Shown here in pieces: positions 25,754 through 35,906 of a stretch of DNA of 60,521 bases. Below the pieces are notes generated by a model that saw nothing but the letters and a program-made list of their open reading frames with translations, searched no databases and had not been told where the DNA came from. The stretch comes from Haemophilus paracuniculus. GTDB taxonomy: Bacteria > Pseudomonadota > Gammaproteobacteria > Enterobacterales > Pasteurellaceae. A program made the translations under genes and the position numbers. The stretch is from the NCBI RefSeq assembly GCF_002015115.1, contig NZ_MUYA01000012.1:1-60521 (forward strand). The letters run 5' to 3'. Positions within the stretch are counted from its first letter, which is position 1. Every line of letters begins with the position of its first letter.

Positions 25754-27181
25754 TTATTGAGACCAACTTTCCGCTAATCCACGCGAAAGTCGGCTCACGC
25801 TACCCGCCCCTTGGGCTAAAATCAGATCACCGTCTTGGATAATTTGATCCAACACTTCTCCGAGCTGGTTGGTGTCGGACACCAAAATCGGATCGACTTT
25901 GCCGAGATTGCGGATCGAGCGGCAGAGGGATTTGCTGTCTGCCCCCACGATTGGGGCTTCGCCTGCGGCATAGACATCAAGCATAATCAAGGCATCAACC
26001 TGCGACAGCACCTGCACGAAATCATCAAACAGATCACGGGTGCGAGAATAGCGGTGCGGTTGGAAAATCATCACGATCCGCTTATCTTCCCAGCCTTGGC
26101 GAGCCGCTTTAATGGTTACATCGACTTCCGTTGGGTGATGTCCGTAGTCGTCCACCAACAACACTTTTCCATTCGGGCGGATAAATGAACCAAGCTGGTC
26201 GAAACGGCGACCAGCCCCTTGGAAATCGGCGAGGGCGGCTAAAATCGCTTCATTGCCGATCCCTTCTTCTTTCGCCACCGCAAGGGCTGCCGTGGCGTTG
26301 AGGGCGTTATGTTTCCCAGGTACGTTGAGCAATACCTCAATTCGCTCGCCATTCGGACAAATCACGGTGTAATGCCCTTGGAAACCCGTTTGCTGATAAT
26401 CTTCAATGCGATAATCCGCCGTTTCGCTGAAACCATAAGTAATCACTTGGCGCCCCACTTTCGGGGCAATTTCCATTACGGTCGCATCATCGGCACACAT
26501 CACCGCCAAACCGTAGAACGGCAAGTTACGCAAGAAATTGACGTAGGTCTCTTTCATTTTCTCGAAATCGCCGCCGTAGGTGTCCATATGGTCAGGCTCG
26601 ATATTGGTTACCACTGATACCATTGGCTGCAAATGCAGGAACGAAGCATCGCTCTCGTCCGCCTCGGCGATCAAATAACGGCTCGCCCCTAAGTGGGCGT
26701 TTTTGCCCGCCGATTTCACCAAACCGCCGTTCACAAAGGTCGGATCGAGTTTGGCTTCGGTATAAATCATTGAAATCATTGCGGTGGTGGTCGTTTTGCC
26801 GTGCGTGCCTGCAATCGCAATGCCGTGGCGGAATCGCATAATTTCCGCCAACATTTCGGCACGTTGAATCACGGGGATACGGTTCTCTTTCGCCGCTGCC
26901 ACCTCGGGGTTTTGCTCATCAATCGCACTGGACGCAACCACTACACTCGCCCCTTCAATATTTTCCGCTTGATGCCCGAAGAAAATTTTCGCCCCAGCCT
27001 TAGCAAGGCGTTGGGTTACCGCACTCTCGGCGATGTCCGATCCCGAAATTTGGTAGCCCTCATTCAGCAACACCTCGGCGATCCCACTCATTCCAGCCCC
27101 GCCGATCCCAATAAAATGGATCTGGCTCACACGACGCATTTCAGGAATGATTTTCTTCACTTTATCTTGGAAATTTTTCAT
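25754..27181 (-). CDS. murC: UDP-N-acetylmuramate-L-alanine ligase MurC
   Basis: MurC adds L-alanine to UDP-MurNAc. The 475-residue protein has the dinucleotide-like [16 protein letters not shown] near residue 22, the ATP loop [12 protein letters not shown], and the conserved [17 protein letters not shown] and [10 protein letters not shown]. The start at 27181 follows AAGGACAAAAA; in-frame codons upstream to 27244 translate an uptake sequence and are not coding. It lies 334 bp from murG because a repeat element intervenes. Confidence 0.97.
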   Translation of the reverse strand: MKNFQDKVKKIIPEMRRVSQIHFIGIGGAGMSGIAEVLLNEGYQISGSDIAESAVTQRLAKAGAKIFFGHQAENIEGASVVVASSAIDEQNPEVAAAKENRIPVIQRAEMLAEIMRFRHGIAIAGTHGKTTTTAMISMIYTEAKLDPTFVNGGLVKSAGKNAHLGASRYLIAEADESDASFLHLQPMVSVVTNIEPDHMDTYGGDFEKMKETYVNFLRNLPFYGLAVMCADDATVMEIAPKVGRQVITYGFSETADYRIEDYQQTGFQGHYTVICPNGERIEVLLNVPGKHNALNATAALAVAKEEGIGNEAILAALADFQGAGRRFDQLGSFIRPNGKVLLVDDYGHHPTEVDVTIKAARQGWEDKRIVMIFQPHRYSRTRDLFDDFVQVLSQVDALIMLDVYAAGEAPIVGADSKSLCRSIRNLGKVDPILVSDTNQLGEVLDQIIQDGDLILAQGAGSVSRLSRGLAESWSQ

Positions 27182-27255
27182 TTTTTGTCCTTGTGATGAT
27201 ATTTTTTGATTTGGAAGCGGTGGGATTTTTGGAAAAATCCGCAAAACTTTTTATT

Positions 27256-27430
27256 GTTACTTTCTTTGCTTGTGCAAAGAAAGTAACCAAAGAAAGCACA
27301 CCCAAACATTTTGCTTTATTTCGCTTGTTTCTAATTTCTACGAACGATTTGTAAACTCGCCTACTTCGTAGGCTCAAACAGTACAAATCGTTCTTGAAAT
27401 TGACGAAACCGCTCAACGCAAAATGATGGG
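27256..27430. repeat. Structured intergenic repeat, family A, copy 3
   Basis: This copy has the same 14-bp first hairpin as the element at 2846 (GTTACTTTCTTTGC, 27256 on). Its branched hairpin has a perfect 12-bp outer stem, GAACGATTTGTA (27342-27353) / TACAAATCGTTC (27382-27393), and inner stem GCCTAC/GTAGGC (27359-27373). It ends CGCTCAACGCAAAATGATGGG. It fills most of the 334-bp murG-murC junction, which also holds uptake sequences and a family-B hairpin, but no gene. Confidence 0.85.
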
Positions 27431-27455
27431 AAAATGTCCGAACAAATAATCGTTC

Positions 27456-27480
27456 GTAGGGGCGGATTTTATATCCGCCC
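27456..27480. repeat. GTAGGG-type palindrome with GGGCGGAT arms
   Basis: GGGCGGAT (27460-27467) pairs with ATCCGCCC (27473-27480), preceded by GTAGG. It shares the constant GTAGGG edge with the family-B hairpins while the arm sequence is different. Confidence 0.5.
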
Positions 27481-27515
27481 TTATTATGAAATTTTTAAAA
27501 ATCCCACCGCTTGTA

Positions 27516-28571
27516 TTAGTTCGCCTCAGCCACAATCACTTCCGCGACACGTTGGGCGGCGGTTGGGGTGGCTTTGGCACGGGCTTTGATTGCCATTTCC
27601 GTTAATTTTTGGCGATCCGCAATCAACGACTCAATCGCTTTGAATAAATTCTCAGGGGTAAAATCGCTCTGTTCGATAATGATCGCCGCCCCCTCTTGGG
27701 CTAGATAATTAGCATTCAAAAATTGTTGGCGATCCTTGTGTTGATATGGCACGAAAATCGCTGGCAAACCTGCGGCGGCGATTTCGCACACGGTCAAAGC
27801 CCCCGAACGGCAAATCACTAAATCCGCCCATTCGTAGGCGGCTCGCATATCGTCAATAAATTCCGAAGCCACACCGTTTTGGGTGCTTTGGTAAATTTCT
27901 TCCACCCCAGCCAAATTACCTTTGCCGACTTGGTGGCTGATAAAGACTTGATTACCCAGCATTTTCGCCAGTTGCGGCACGGTGTCGTTAATCACTTTCG
28001 CCCCTTGGCTACCGCCCATTACCAAAATGTTGATCGGGTAGCCACGCTCGGCAAAACGCTGTTGTGGTTCAGGCAAATTGGCAAGATCTTCACGCACAGG
28101 GTTGCCGACCACTTCCGCATTCGGAAACGCCGTTGGAAAGGCTTGCAACACACGGCGAGCGATTTTGGCAAGCCAAACGTTGGTCATTCCTGCCACCGCA
28201 TTTTGCTCGTGCAAAATCACGGGTACGCCACACAGTTTCGCCGCAATGCCGCCCGGCCCAGACACATAACCGCCCATTCCCAACACAGCATCAGGCTGAT
28301 AATTTTTGATGATTTTACGAGCTTGCATTACCGCACGCAGGATCGCAAAAGGGGCTTTGAGCAACGCCCCGATCCCTTTGCCTTTTAAACCTGAAATTTG
28401 AATGAAATCAATCGCAATGCCGTGTTTCGGCACAAGGGTGGCTTCCATTCGATCTTGCGTCCCCAGCCAGCGAATTTCCCAGCCTTGTTTTTGCAATTCT
28501 CTCGCCACAGCGATGGCAGGGAAAACGTGTCCGCCCGTGCCACCTGCCATTACTAATAATTTTTTTGCCAT
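27516..28571 (-). CDS. murG: UDP-GlcNAc:lipid I N-acetylglucosaminyltransferase MurG
   Basis: A membrane-associated GT-B glycosyltransferase that converts lipid I to lipid II. The 351-residue protein starts with the [14 protein letters not shown] glycine-rich loop near residue 10 and has [11 protein letters not shown] and HEQNAVAG. It also has a second G loop ([12 protein letters not shown]) and the UDP-GlcNAc-binding [30 protein letters not shown] region. A 151-bp spacer with an inverted uptake-sequence hairpin separates it from ftsW. Confidence 0.97.
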   Translation of the reverse strand: MAKKLLVMAGGTGGHVFPAIAVARELQKQGWEIRWLGTQDRMEATLVPKHGIAIDFIQISGLKGKGIGALLKAPFAILRAVMQARKIIKNYQPDAVLGMGGYVSGPGGIAAKLCGVPVILHEQNAVAGMTNVWLAKIARRVLQAFPTAFPNAEVVGNPVREDLANLPEPQQRFAERGYPINILVMGGSQGAKVINDTVPQLAKMLGNQVFISHQVGKGNLAGVEEIYQSTQNGVASEFIDDMRAAYEWADLVICRSGALTVCEIAAAGLPAIFVPYQHKDRQQFLNANYLAQEGAAIIIEQSDFTPENLFKAIESLIADRQKLTEMAIKARAKATPTAAQRVAEVIVAEAN

Positions 28572-28676
28572 TTTTTACTCTTTATTTGAATGTAATTTAT
28601 GCAATTAACGGAAATTATTAAAATTCGGCTATTCTACAATATTTCTCAATCAATTGCGGAATTTATTTCAAAATAA

Positions 28677-28718
28677 AAGCGGTAGGATTTTGTGAAATTT
28701 AACAAAATCCTACCGCTT
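28677..28718. terminator. 17-bp inverted uptake-sequence hairpin between ftsW and murG
   Basis: AAGCGGTAGGATTTTGT (28677-28693) pairs perfectly with ACAAAATCCTACCGCTT (28702-28718), loop of 8. On the minus strand it is followed by TTTATTTTG. It lies only 5 bp beyond the ftsW stop codon and could reduce read-through into murG. Confidence 0.6.
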
Positions 28719-28722
28719 GTTA

Positions 28723-29895
28723 TTAGGCTTTACGTTTGGCTGAACCAATTCTGGCGAGCCGATTTTCGTAATCGATCCGCAATACGAAGCCAAGGGCGAT
28801 TGAGATCGCAATCAGGCTCGATCCACCATAACTGACGAAAGGGAAGGTCAAACCTTTGGCGGGCAAGGCAGAAGACACCACCCCTAAATTCCCGAAAGAT
28901 TGCCCGAAGAACCATAAGCCAATCCCCACCGCCAAATAGCCTTTGTAACGTTCCGTCAGTTGGAATGATTCATAGGCAATTTTAAAAATGCGGAATGAAA
29001 TCAATAACACAAGGAAAACGATCACGAGCAAGCCGAGAAAACCAAATTCCTCGCCGATAATTGCCATAATGAAATCCGTGTGCTGTTCGGGTAAATTGCC
29101 TAATTTACCAATCGAATTCCCCAATCCCACACCGTTAATGCCACCAGAAGAAAGGGCAAACAGGGATTCCGATTGCTGTAAGCCTTGTTGCTCATAAGTG
29201 CCAAAGGGATCTAAAAAGCCAACCAAACGCCCAAGACGATAATCCGCCCCACTGAGGTAAGCTATTCCCCCAATAATGGCAACAGGTGAAAGTGCGACAA
29301 ATTGTATTTTTCTCATTCCTGCTAACAGAAACATTGCCATCGTTAAGGCACAGGAAATCACAATACTGCCCGTATCAGACTGGAAATTGAATGCAACAAG
29401 AAAAGCAACAATAACCACGGTTGGCACTAATGCACTAATCGGGCTGAGATGAATCCGCTCATATTGGCGAGAGCAATAACTCGCTAAATAGCTAATAATC
29501 GCTAATTTGGCAAATTCTGAGGCTTGGAAATTGATCGGCCCGAGCTGAATCCAACGTATTGCCCCATTCACTTTTTTACCGATCATCACCGTGAGAAAAA
29601 GCAAAATTAACGTGCCAAATAACACCAAAAAGACCGTTTTTTTATTTTCCATAATCCAGATCGGAATTTGGCTAGATAACATCACCACCGAAATGGAAAT
29701 AAATGCAAAAATTGCTTGTTTGCTGATCAAACCTAATTCACTGGCTTTGGTGATGTCCACCGAAGCAGAGGTTACGGCGATGATCCCCACCGTCAATAGC
29801 AGAAAATAGCCCCAAAGTAAGGTGCGATCATAAAGGGCATTTGGGGGCGTGATTTCCGTCCAAACCGCCCATTTTTGCTTAATATTTTCCCACAT
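28723..29895 (-). CDS. ftsW: Lipid II polymerase FtsW (SEDS family)
   Basis: The septal peptidoglycan glycosyltransferase partner of FtsI. The 390-residue protein has about ten membrane segments and SEDS signatures: LGPINFQASEFAKLA, FQSDTGSIV, NSIGKLGNLPEQHTDFIMAIIGEEFGFLG, and the C-terminal FVSYGGSSL. The aspartate in the QSDTG segment is the expected catalytic-region residue. Its ATG overlaps the murD stop codon by one base. Confidence 0.95.
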   Translation of the reverse strand: MWENIKQKWAVWTEITPPNALYDRTLLWGYFLLLTVGIIAVTSASVDITKASELGLISKQAIFAFISISVVMLSSQIPIWIMENKKTVFLVLFGTLILLFLTVMIGKKVNGAIRWIQLGPINFQASEFAKLAIISYLASYCSRQYERIHLSPISALVPTVVIVAFLVAFNFQSDTGSIVISCALTMAMFLLAGMRKIQFVALSPVAIIGGIAYLSGADYRLGRLVGFLDPFGTYEQQGLQQSESLFALSSGGINGVGLGNSIGKLGNLPEQHTDFIMAIIGEEFGFLGLLVIVFLVLLISFRIFKIAYESFQLTERYKGYLAVGIGLWFFGQSFGNLGVVSSALPAKGLTFPFVSYGGSSLIAISIALGFVLRIDYENRLARIGSAKRKA

Positions 29896-31211
29896 TACGC
29901 CGCATTCCCCTGCGTTAATTTCCCTTGGGCTAACTCGGCGAACTGTTTACCTCGCACCTCAAAATTTGGGAATTGGTCGAGGCTGGCACAGGCTGGCGAG
30001 AGCAACACCATATCGCCCTGTTTGAGTTGAGGGCGGATTTGTGCTACCGCTTCCGCCATTGTTTCGACTAGAACGCTTTGGCTGGTTAATTCCGCCAATT
30101 TTGCCCCGTCTTGTCCGAAGCAATAGCAGATGATATGGGGTTGACTAACAAGCGGTTTTAATTCGGAAAAATCTGCCTCTTTGCCGTCGCCACCGAGTAG
30201 CAAATAGAGCTTGCCAGCCACTTGTAAGCCGTTTAACGCCGCCACCGTGCTACCCACGTTGGTCGCTTTGGAATCATTGATCCAACGCACGCCGTCCGTG
30301 GTTGGCACAAGTTGGAAACGGTGATCTAAGCCACCATAACTCTGCAAGGCTTTCACAATCCCCTCACGCGGTACGCCCGCTGCTTCCGCCAACGCCATTG
30401 AGGCAAGGGCGTTCATTTCGTTATGGCGACCGCTAATTTTCATCTGTTTGGTGCTGATAATCGCCGTATCCCCTGCGTAAAGCTGACCATTTTTCAAGCT
30501 ATATTCCGCATTTTGCTCAGCGAAACGAATTAAGGATCGACCCGCTTGTTCAGGGTAAGTTTGTGGATCTTCGCCATTGACGATGATATGTTCCGCATTA
30601 TCGTAGATCTTCAATTTTGCCAAACGATAATCGGCAATCGACTCGTAGCGATCCATATGATCTTCACTGATATTCAACACCGTTGCCGATTTTGCTTTGA
30701 GGGAATAGGTGGTTTCAAGCTGGAAACTCGATAATTCCAGTACATACAATTCATAATCTTCATTGAGCAAACTCAACGCAGGCACGCCGATATTGCCGCC
30801 CATTCCCACTTTGATCCCTGCCTGTTTCGCCATTTCGGTGGTTAGGGTGGTTACGGTGCTTTTTCCGTTTGAGCCTGTAATCGCAATGATCGGGGCTTTT
30901 GCCTCACGGCAAAATAGTTCAATATCGCCCACCACTTCCACGCCAGCTTGGATCGCTTTCTGAATTTCAGGAGTTGCCAACGCCAGCCCAGGGCTAATCA
31001 CGATCAAATCCGAACCAAGCAACCAATCAAGGTTCAAACCGCCCGTATGCAACGGCACATCACTCGGCAACTGATCCGCCCCCGCAGGTTTCTCACGGGT
31101 ATCAATCACCTGAATTTTCGCCCCTTTATCGGCAAAAAATTCGACACAAGATAAGCCTGTTTTACCCAAGCCGATAATGGTTACTGTTTTTCCTTGATAT
31201 GGATTTTGCAT
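29895..31211 (-). CDS. murD: UDP-N-acetylmuramoyl-L-alanine:D-glutamate ligase MurD
   Basis: MurD adds D-glutamate to the stem peptide. The 438-residue protein has an N-terminal Rossmann motif (TIIGLGKTGLSC), the ATP loop ITGSNGKSTVTTL, ELSSFQLE, NISEDHMDR and NDSKATN, all MurD-typical. One-base overlap with ftsW. A 213-bp spacer of palindromic repeats separates it from mraY. Confidence 0.97.
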   Translation of the reverse strand: MQNPYQGKTVTIIGLGKTGLSCVEFFADKGAKIQVIDTREKPAGADQLPSDVPLHTGGLNLDWLLGSDLIVISPGLALATPEIQKAIQAGVEVVGDIELFCREAKAPIIAITGSNGKSTVTTLTTEMAKQAGIKVGMGGNIGVPALSLLNEDYELYVLELSSFQLETTYSLKAKSATVLNISEDHMDRYESIADYRLAKLKIYDNAEHIIVNGEDPQTYPEQAGRSLIRFAEQNAEYSLKNGQLYAGDTAIISTKQMKISGRHNEMNALASMALAEAAGVPREGIVKALQSYGGLDHRFQLVPTTDGVRWINDSKATNVGSTVAALNGLQVAGKLYLLLGGDGKEADFSELKPLVSQPHIICYCFGQDGAKLAELTSQSVLVETMAEAVAQIRPQLKQGDMVLLSPACASLDQFPNFEVRGKQFAELAQGKLTQGNAA

Positions 31212-31262
31212 AATTGATTCTCTTTGATAGGTAAATTTTTGGGAAATCTGACCGCTTGTATT

Positions 31263-31417
31263 CCCTCTCTCTGCTTGAAATAGCCTTACTCTATTTCAAG
31301 CTGTCTCTCTCCCATAAATGGGAGAGAGTTTTTATTCTTATGTAAATTCAACCCTCTCCCACTAGTGGGAGAGGGAAAGAAATTGACTTCGTTCAGAAGT
31401 CAATTTCAGGGAGAGGG
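31263..31417. repeat. Nested CCCTCTCC palindromic element between mraY and murD
   Basis: Outer arms CCCTCTC (31263 on) and GGGAGAGGG (ending 31417) enclose four perfect hairpins: GCTTGAAATAG/CTATTTCAAGC (31273-31301), CTCTCTCCCAT/ATGGGAGAGAG (31305-31328), CCCTCTCCCAC/GTGGGAGAGGG (31352-31375), and GAAATTGACTTC/GAAGTCAATTTC with loop GTTCA (31379-31407). It is built like the element at 25543-25673 but with different variable stems. Confidence 0.75.
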
Positions 31418-31424
31418 AAATGAA

Positions 31425-32507
31425 TTAGCGAAGTTTCAAGGTTACCAACCCAACTAACACAAGGATTAGGGTAATAATCCAGAAGCGGACGATAACACGA
31501 GGTTCTGGCCAGCCGAGGAGTTCAAAGTGGTGGTGGATCGGTGCCATTCGGAAGATGCGTTTTTTGCGAAGTTTGTATGAACCCACTTGCAAAATCACCG
31601 AAAGAGCTTCCACCACAAACACGCCGCCCATAATCACGAGTAAGAACTCTTGGCGAACCAATACGGCGATCACGCCTAACGCACCGCCCAATGAGAGTGA
31701 GCCGACATCGCCCATAAACACTTGGGCTGGGTAGGTGTTATACCATAGGAAACCTAAACCTGCCCCGACAATAGCGGTACAGACAATCACTAATTCGCCG
31801 GCGTATTTCACATAAGGAATGTTGAGGTATTCGGCAAAATTCACGTTACCTGTCGCCCACGCGATTAAGGCGAATGCCGAAGCCACCATAATGATTGGCA
31901 CGATTGCCAAGCCGTCTAAGCCGTCCGTGAGGTTTACTGCGTTACTCGTTCCCACAATCACAAAATAGCTCAACACAATGTAGAACAAACCAAGTTGGGG
32001 CATTATGTCTTTAAAGAATGGCACAACCAACTGAGTGGCGGAAGTGTCTTTGCCGATGCTATACATAATAAACGCCGCCACTAAGGCAACCACCGAAAGC
32101 CAAAAATACTTCCAACGGGCGATTAAGCCGTCCGTGTTTTTGCGAGCGATTTTCCAATAATCATCGACAAAACCGATCACGCCGTAGCCGAACAGAATAA
32201 ACAAGGTGATCCAAACATAAGGGTTGCCGAGATTTGCCCAAAGTAGCGTACTCACCCCGATCCCAAACAGGATCATTACACCGCCCATTGTTGGCGTGCC
32301 ACGTTTTTTGAAGTGGCTTTCAGGGCCGTCATTTCGCACTTCTTGCCCAAATTTGAGAATTTGCAAACGGCGAATTACCGTTGGCCCAATCCAAAGCCCA
32401 ATCGCCATTGCGGTCAACAACGCCATAATGGAACGGAAAGTAATATAAGATACCACGTTAAACACGGTGTGATATTGAACAAGATATTCAGCAAGCCACA
32501 CTAACAT
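31425..32507 (-). CDS. mraY: Phospho-N-acetylmuramoyl-pentapeptide transferase MraY
   Basis: The inner-membrane enzyme that makes lipid I. The 360-residue protein has about ten membrane segments and MraY motifs: [18 protein letters not shown] (DDxxK), [10 protein letters not shown] and [10 protein letters not shown]. The histidine-rich [13 protein letters not shown], which marks MraY, lies near the C terminus. It lies 16 bp downstream of murF. Confidence 0.97.
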   Translation of the reverse strand: MLVWLAEYLVQYHTVFNVVSYITFRSIMALLTAMAIGLWIGPTVIRRLQILKFGQEVRNDGPESHFKKRGTPTMGGVMILFGIGVSTLLWANLGNPYVWITLFILFGYGVIGFVDDYWKIARKNTDGLIARWKYFWLSVVALVAAFIMYSIGKDTSATQLVVPFFKDIMPQLGLFYIVLSYFVIVGTSNAVNLTDGLDGLAIVPIIMVASAFALIAWATGNVNFAEYLNIPYVKYAGELVIVCTAIVGAGLGFLWYNTYPAQVFMGDVGSLSLGGALGVIAVLVRQEFLLVIMGGVFVVEALSVILQVGSYKLRKKRIFRMAPIHHHFELLGWPEPRVIVRFWIITLILVLVGLVTLKLR

Positions 32508-32523
32508 TTGATCTTCCTTAAAA

Positions 32524-33903
32524 TTAAAATGAAAGGTTAAAAGATGTACATAAATCGGAAATCAGCGTTTCCATTTTTTGGCTACGCGAGCCTTTGGCAA
32601 GCAACACAAGCGGTTGTTTTTGCTCGATTTTTTGCGAAATAATCGGTAATAAGAAATCGTGCATTGCCTGTTTATCGTCAAAATGATGAGCCGCATTTTG
32701 GCTAATCACTGCACTCTCTTTACCGAAACTGACGATTAAATCCAACTGGGCTTGTTGAGCGAAATCCGCCACTTCTTGGTGGCAACTCGCACTTTCCGCC
32801 CCCAATTCTGCCATATCGCCCACCGCAAAAATACGGAACGCAGGGTAATTTTGTAGCACGGAAATCGCCGATTTCATTGAATCCACATTGGCGTTATAGG
32901 TGTCGTCAATCAGTAAACAATGCTCGTTAATCTCAACGGGATAGAGCCGACCTTTCACCGCCGAACGCTGTTCCAACCCTGCTTTTACGGCATTTAAATC
33001 CGCCCCGACCGACATCGCCAACGCCGTTGCCGCTAACGCGTTACTCACGTTATGTTGCCCCAAATAGGGCAAATTGATCTCAATGTTGCCCTGCGGCGAA
33101 TGTAGCATAAAACGCGAACCCGTTAAGGTTAAGACGACATTTTCCGCCCAATAATCCGCCTGCGGATTTTCCACCGCAAAGGTGTGCATTGTACGCTTTC
33201 CTATCGCACTCTGCCACTCTGGATAGTAATGATCCAAATTGACAATCGCCACGCCGTCCGCTTTCAAGCCTTGATAAATCTCGCCTTTCGCCTGTGCCAC
33301 ACCCGCCAACGAGCCAAAGCCCTCTAAGTGAGCGGCGGCGACATTGTTCACTAAACAAGCATCAGGTTGAGCCATTGCCGTGGTGTAAGCGATTTCGCCA
33401 ATATGGTTCGCCCCCAATTCCACCACTGCAAATTTGTGCTGTTCCGTGAGGCGAAGTAGGGTCATCGGCACGCCAAAATCGTTGTTCAAATTGCCGAAGG
33501 TATATAAAACCTCGTCCACACAAGCGGTCAGATTCTGCAAAATTTTGGCGGTCATCTCTTTCACAGTGGTTTTACCCGATGAGCCCGTCATCGCCACCGT
33601 TTTCGGGTTGAGTTTGGCTTTTAACCATTTCGCCAACTGCCCCAACGCAAGGCGAGTGTCCGCCACCACAATTTGAGGCACGCTGACTGCCATTTCACGC
33701 TCAACCACCACCGCGACACAACCCTGTTGCACCGCGTTTTCCAAATAATCGTGCGCGTCAAACTTCTCGCCTTTCAACGCAAAAAATAGCCCCGAACGCA
33801 CCGCTTGTCGGGTGTCGGTACTCACATTTTCGACACTCACGTCCCCGCCAATCAATTTCCCATTTAAAATTTCAGCGAGTTGAGTTGTTGTTAATTTAAT
33901 CAT
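32524..33903 (-). CDS. murF: UDP-MurNAc-tripeptide:D-Ala-D-Ala ligase MurF
   Basis: MurF completes the pentapeptide by adding D-Ala-D-Ala. The 459-residue protein shows the ATP loop [12 protein letters not shown] near residue 106, [38 protein letters not shown], and KGSRSQKME, all typical. It follows the OGFr-domain gene by 18 bp rather than murE directly. Confidence 0.96.
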   Translation of the reverse strand: MIKLTTTQLAEILNGKLIGGDVSVENVSTDTRQAVRSGLFFALKGEKFDAHDYLENAVQQGCVAVVVEREMAVSVPQIVVADTRLALGQLAKWLKAKLNPKTVAMTGSSGKTTVKEMTAKILQNLTACVDEVLYTFGNLNNDFGVPMTLLRLTEQHKFAVVELGANHIGEIAYTTAMAQPDACLVNNVAAAHLEGFGSLAGVAQAKGEIYQGLKADGVAIVNLDHYYPEWQSAIGKRTMHTFAVENPQADYWAENVVLTLTGSRFMLHSPQGNIEINLPYLGQHNVSNALAATALAMSVGADLNAVKAGLEQRSAVKGRLYPVEINEHCLLIDDTYNANVDSMKSAISVLQNYPAFRIFAVGDMAELGAESASCHQEVADFAQQAQLDLIVSFGKESAVISQNAAHHFDDKQAMHDFLLPIISQKIEQKQPLVLLAKGSRSQKMETLISDLCTSFNLSF

Positions 33904-33921
33904 TTCAGTCCTTTTTTATTT

Positions 33922-34428
33922 TTATTTAATCGCTTGTTGCCAATCAATAAATCTTTTTTCTTCAATTTTGCCTTTTTCTCTGCCGATTGAAATCACCGCT
34001 TGTTGAAATAATTTCGCCAGATCTTTTTGACCCAATAAGGATAAACATTTAATCACTCTGGTGATTCTTAATTGATTATGATTATAAGATCTTAACCAAA
34101 AATGAGTTCGACTATTCAAATCCTCTTTTGGAAAGATTTGCCCATTTTCAAATGTTAATCCCCAAAAATTCAACATCATTTCAAAAGAGCGTAATAAATT
34201 CTGCTGGGCTAATTCACTTTGCTGAATTTTTTCACAATCTTGCTCAGTTAAAATAGGCTGTTTTATAAAAGGCTCGTTAGACGGTTCATTTAAAGGGAAA
34301 ATCCATTGAATATAATTATGAGCAAGCTCTAAATTACGCCAATTTGATTCAAGTTGCCAAATATCCGTAAGATAACGCCCATAAGCATCCTTGGCTTTTC
34401 CCTCTAAAAATTCAACAATGCTCTGCAC
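33922..34428 (-). CDS. OGFr-domain protein inserted between murE and murF
   Basis: A 168-residue protein whose segment ELAHNYIQWIFPLNEPSNEP is the hallmark of the opioid growth factor receptor N-terminal domain (OGFr_N). It is followed by helices with FEMMLNFWGL and NHNQLRITRVIKCLSLLG. The bacterial function of this domain is unknown. The GTG at 34428 overlaps the murE TAG by one base (TAGTG). The frame stays open upstream across murE, but that stretch is the wrong frame of murE. Its composition is clearly more AT-rich than murE and murF on either side, suggesting a late insertion, although the gene is translationally linked to murE. I am confident of the domain, not of any role in cell wall synthesis. 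Confidence 0.75.
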   Translation of the reverse strand: MQSIVEFLEGKAKDAYGRYLTDIWQLESNWRNLELAHNYIQWIFPLNEPSNEPFIKQPILTEQDCEKIQQSELAQQNLLRSFEMMLNFWGLTFENGQIFPKEDLNSRTHFWLRSYNHNQLRITRVIKCLSLLGQKDLAKLFQQAVISIGREKGKIEEKRFIDWQQAIK

Positions 34429-35897
34429 TATAAATATCTCTTCGCCGTTTCCTGATCGGAAAAATGGAATTTTTCCTTGCCGATGATTTGGTAATCTTCG
34501 TGACCTTTGCCAGCGATCAACACCACATCTTTGGCGGTGGCGGTTTGGATCGCAGTTTGGATCGCTTGTTCGCGGTTGTGGATCACTTGCACTGCTTGCG
34601 GATCGGCGAAACCTGCCAAAATATCCGCCATAATTTTTTGGTTGTCTTCGGTGCGAGGGTTGTCGTCCGTGGCGATCACTTTGTCGGCGAATTGTTCCGC
34701 CACTTTCGCCATTAACGGGCGTTTGCCCGAATCGCGGTCGCCACCACAGCCGAAAATGCACCATAATTCGCCCTCACAATGTAGGCGAGCGGCGGCGAGG
34801 GCTTTTTCGAGGGCGTCTGGGGTGTGGGCATAATCCACGATCACCATTGGTTTGTTGTCGCCCGTTAAACATTCCATTCGTCCGCAAACGCCGTTGAGAA
34901 GCGGCGCGGTTTCGACTAATTTTTGCAGGTCAAAACCGAGGGCGAGCAAGCCTGCAAAGGCAGTCAATAAATTGCTGACGTTAAACGCCCCGATCAATTT
35001 GCTGTTCAATTCGCCCTTGCCCCAACTGCTTTCAAACGCAATGCTCGCCCCTTGTAGGGTAAATTTGACCGAAGTCGCTTTGACGAATTGATGCGAAGTG
35101 GCAAAATTTGGGTCGCAACTGACCGCTATCGCCTCGGGCAGTTTCGCCAGCCATTCACGCCCGATTTCATCATCGGCGTTGATCACTTTCGCTTTGGTGT
35201 TTAATTCGCTGAATAGGCGGAATTTGGCGGCAGCGTATTCTGCCATTGTGTTGTGATAATCGAGGTGATCACGGCTGAGATTGCTGAACATCGCTAAATC
35301 AAAGGCGAGGGCTTCGGCACGAAATTGAGCCAAACCGTGCGAGGAGACTTCCATCGCACAAAAATCCGCCCCTTGTGCCACAAAGCTGGCGAGGTTGCGT
35401 TGAATTTCAATCGCCGATCCCGTGGTGTTTACCGCCTCTTGCACCTGCCCATAAAGCCCGTTGCCAATCGTTCCCATTACCGCTGATTTTCCGCCCAGCA
35501 GATTTCGCCATTGTGCCAAGAGTTGGGCGGTGGTGGTTTTGCCGTTCGTGCCTGTAATGCCTGCGAGGACTAATTTTTCGCTCGGTTTGTCGTAAAACGC
35601 CCCTGCAATTTCCGACAAAATTTTCGGCAAATTCGGCACAGAAAGCACAGTGCAAGCGGTAGGATTTGGCGAAATTTCGAGGAAACTGACCGCTTGTTGC
35701 CCTTCATCCGCCTCGGCTAAAATCAGGCTCGCCCCTTGCTCAATCGCTTTTGAAATAAAAGTACGACCGTCCACTTGATGCCCTTTCAAGGCGACAAACA
35801 GATCCCCCGACTGCACTTGACGGCTGTCGAGGGTCATTTGATTGAGGGAACGATTATCCGCCACTAATTGCGGAAAAAAAGCGTGCAAGCGTTTCAT
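34428..35897 (-). CDS. murE: UDP-MurNAc-L-Ala-D-Glu:meso-diaminopimelate ligase MurE
   Basis: MurE adds meso-diaminopimelate. The 489-residue protein has the ATP loop [14 protein letters not shown] near residue 114, [21 protein letters not shown], and the DNPRTED motif (DNPR marks the mDAP-specific enzyme as opposed to the lysine type). It follows ftsI by 9 bp. The one-base overlap with the next gene is described there. Confidence 0.97.
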   Translation of the reverse strand: MKRLHAFFPQLVADNRSLNQMTLDSRQVQSGDLFVALKGHQVDGRTFISKAIEQGASLILAEADEGQQAVSFLEISPNPTACTVLSVPNLPKILSEIAGAFYDKPSEKLVLAGITGTNGKTTTAQLLAQWRNLLGGKSAVMGTIGNGLYGQVQEAVNTTGSAIEIQRNLASFVAQGADFCAMEVSSHGLAQFRAEALAFDLAMFSNLSRDHLDYHNTMAEYAAAKFRLFSELNTKAKVINADDEIGREWLAKLPEAIAVSCDPNFATSHQFVKATSVKFTLQGASIAFESSWGKGELNSKLIGAFNVSNLLTAFAGLLALGFDLQKLVETAPLLNGVCGRMECLTGDNKPMVIVDYAHTPDALEKALAAARLHCEGELWCIFGCGGDRDSGKRPLMAKVAEQFADKVIATDDNPRTEDNQKIMADILAGFADPQAVQVIHNREQAIQTAIQTATAKDVVLIAGKGHEDYQIIGKEKFHFSDQETAKRYL

Positions 35898-35906
35898 TTG
35901 GTTTCC

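Noticed and set aside
2846..27430. CRISPR array
   Set aside because: The three family A repeats are dispersed over 24 kb, about 175 bp long and without regular spacers; no cas genes are present.
34429..34764. N-terminal extension of the OGFr-domain frame across murE
   Set aside because: This part is an alternative frame of murE rich in Arg/Ser/Gly; the real start is taken as GTG 34428.
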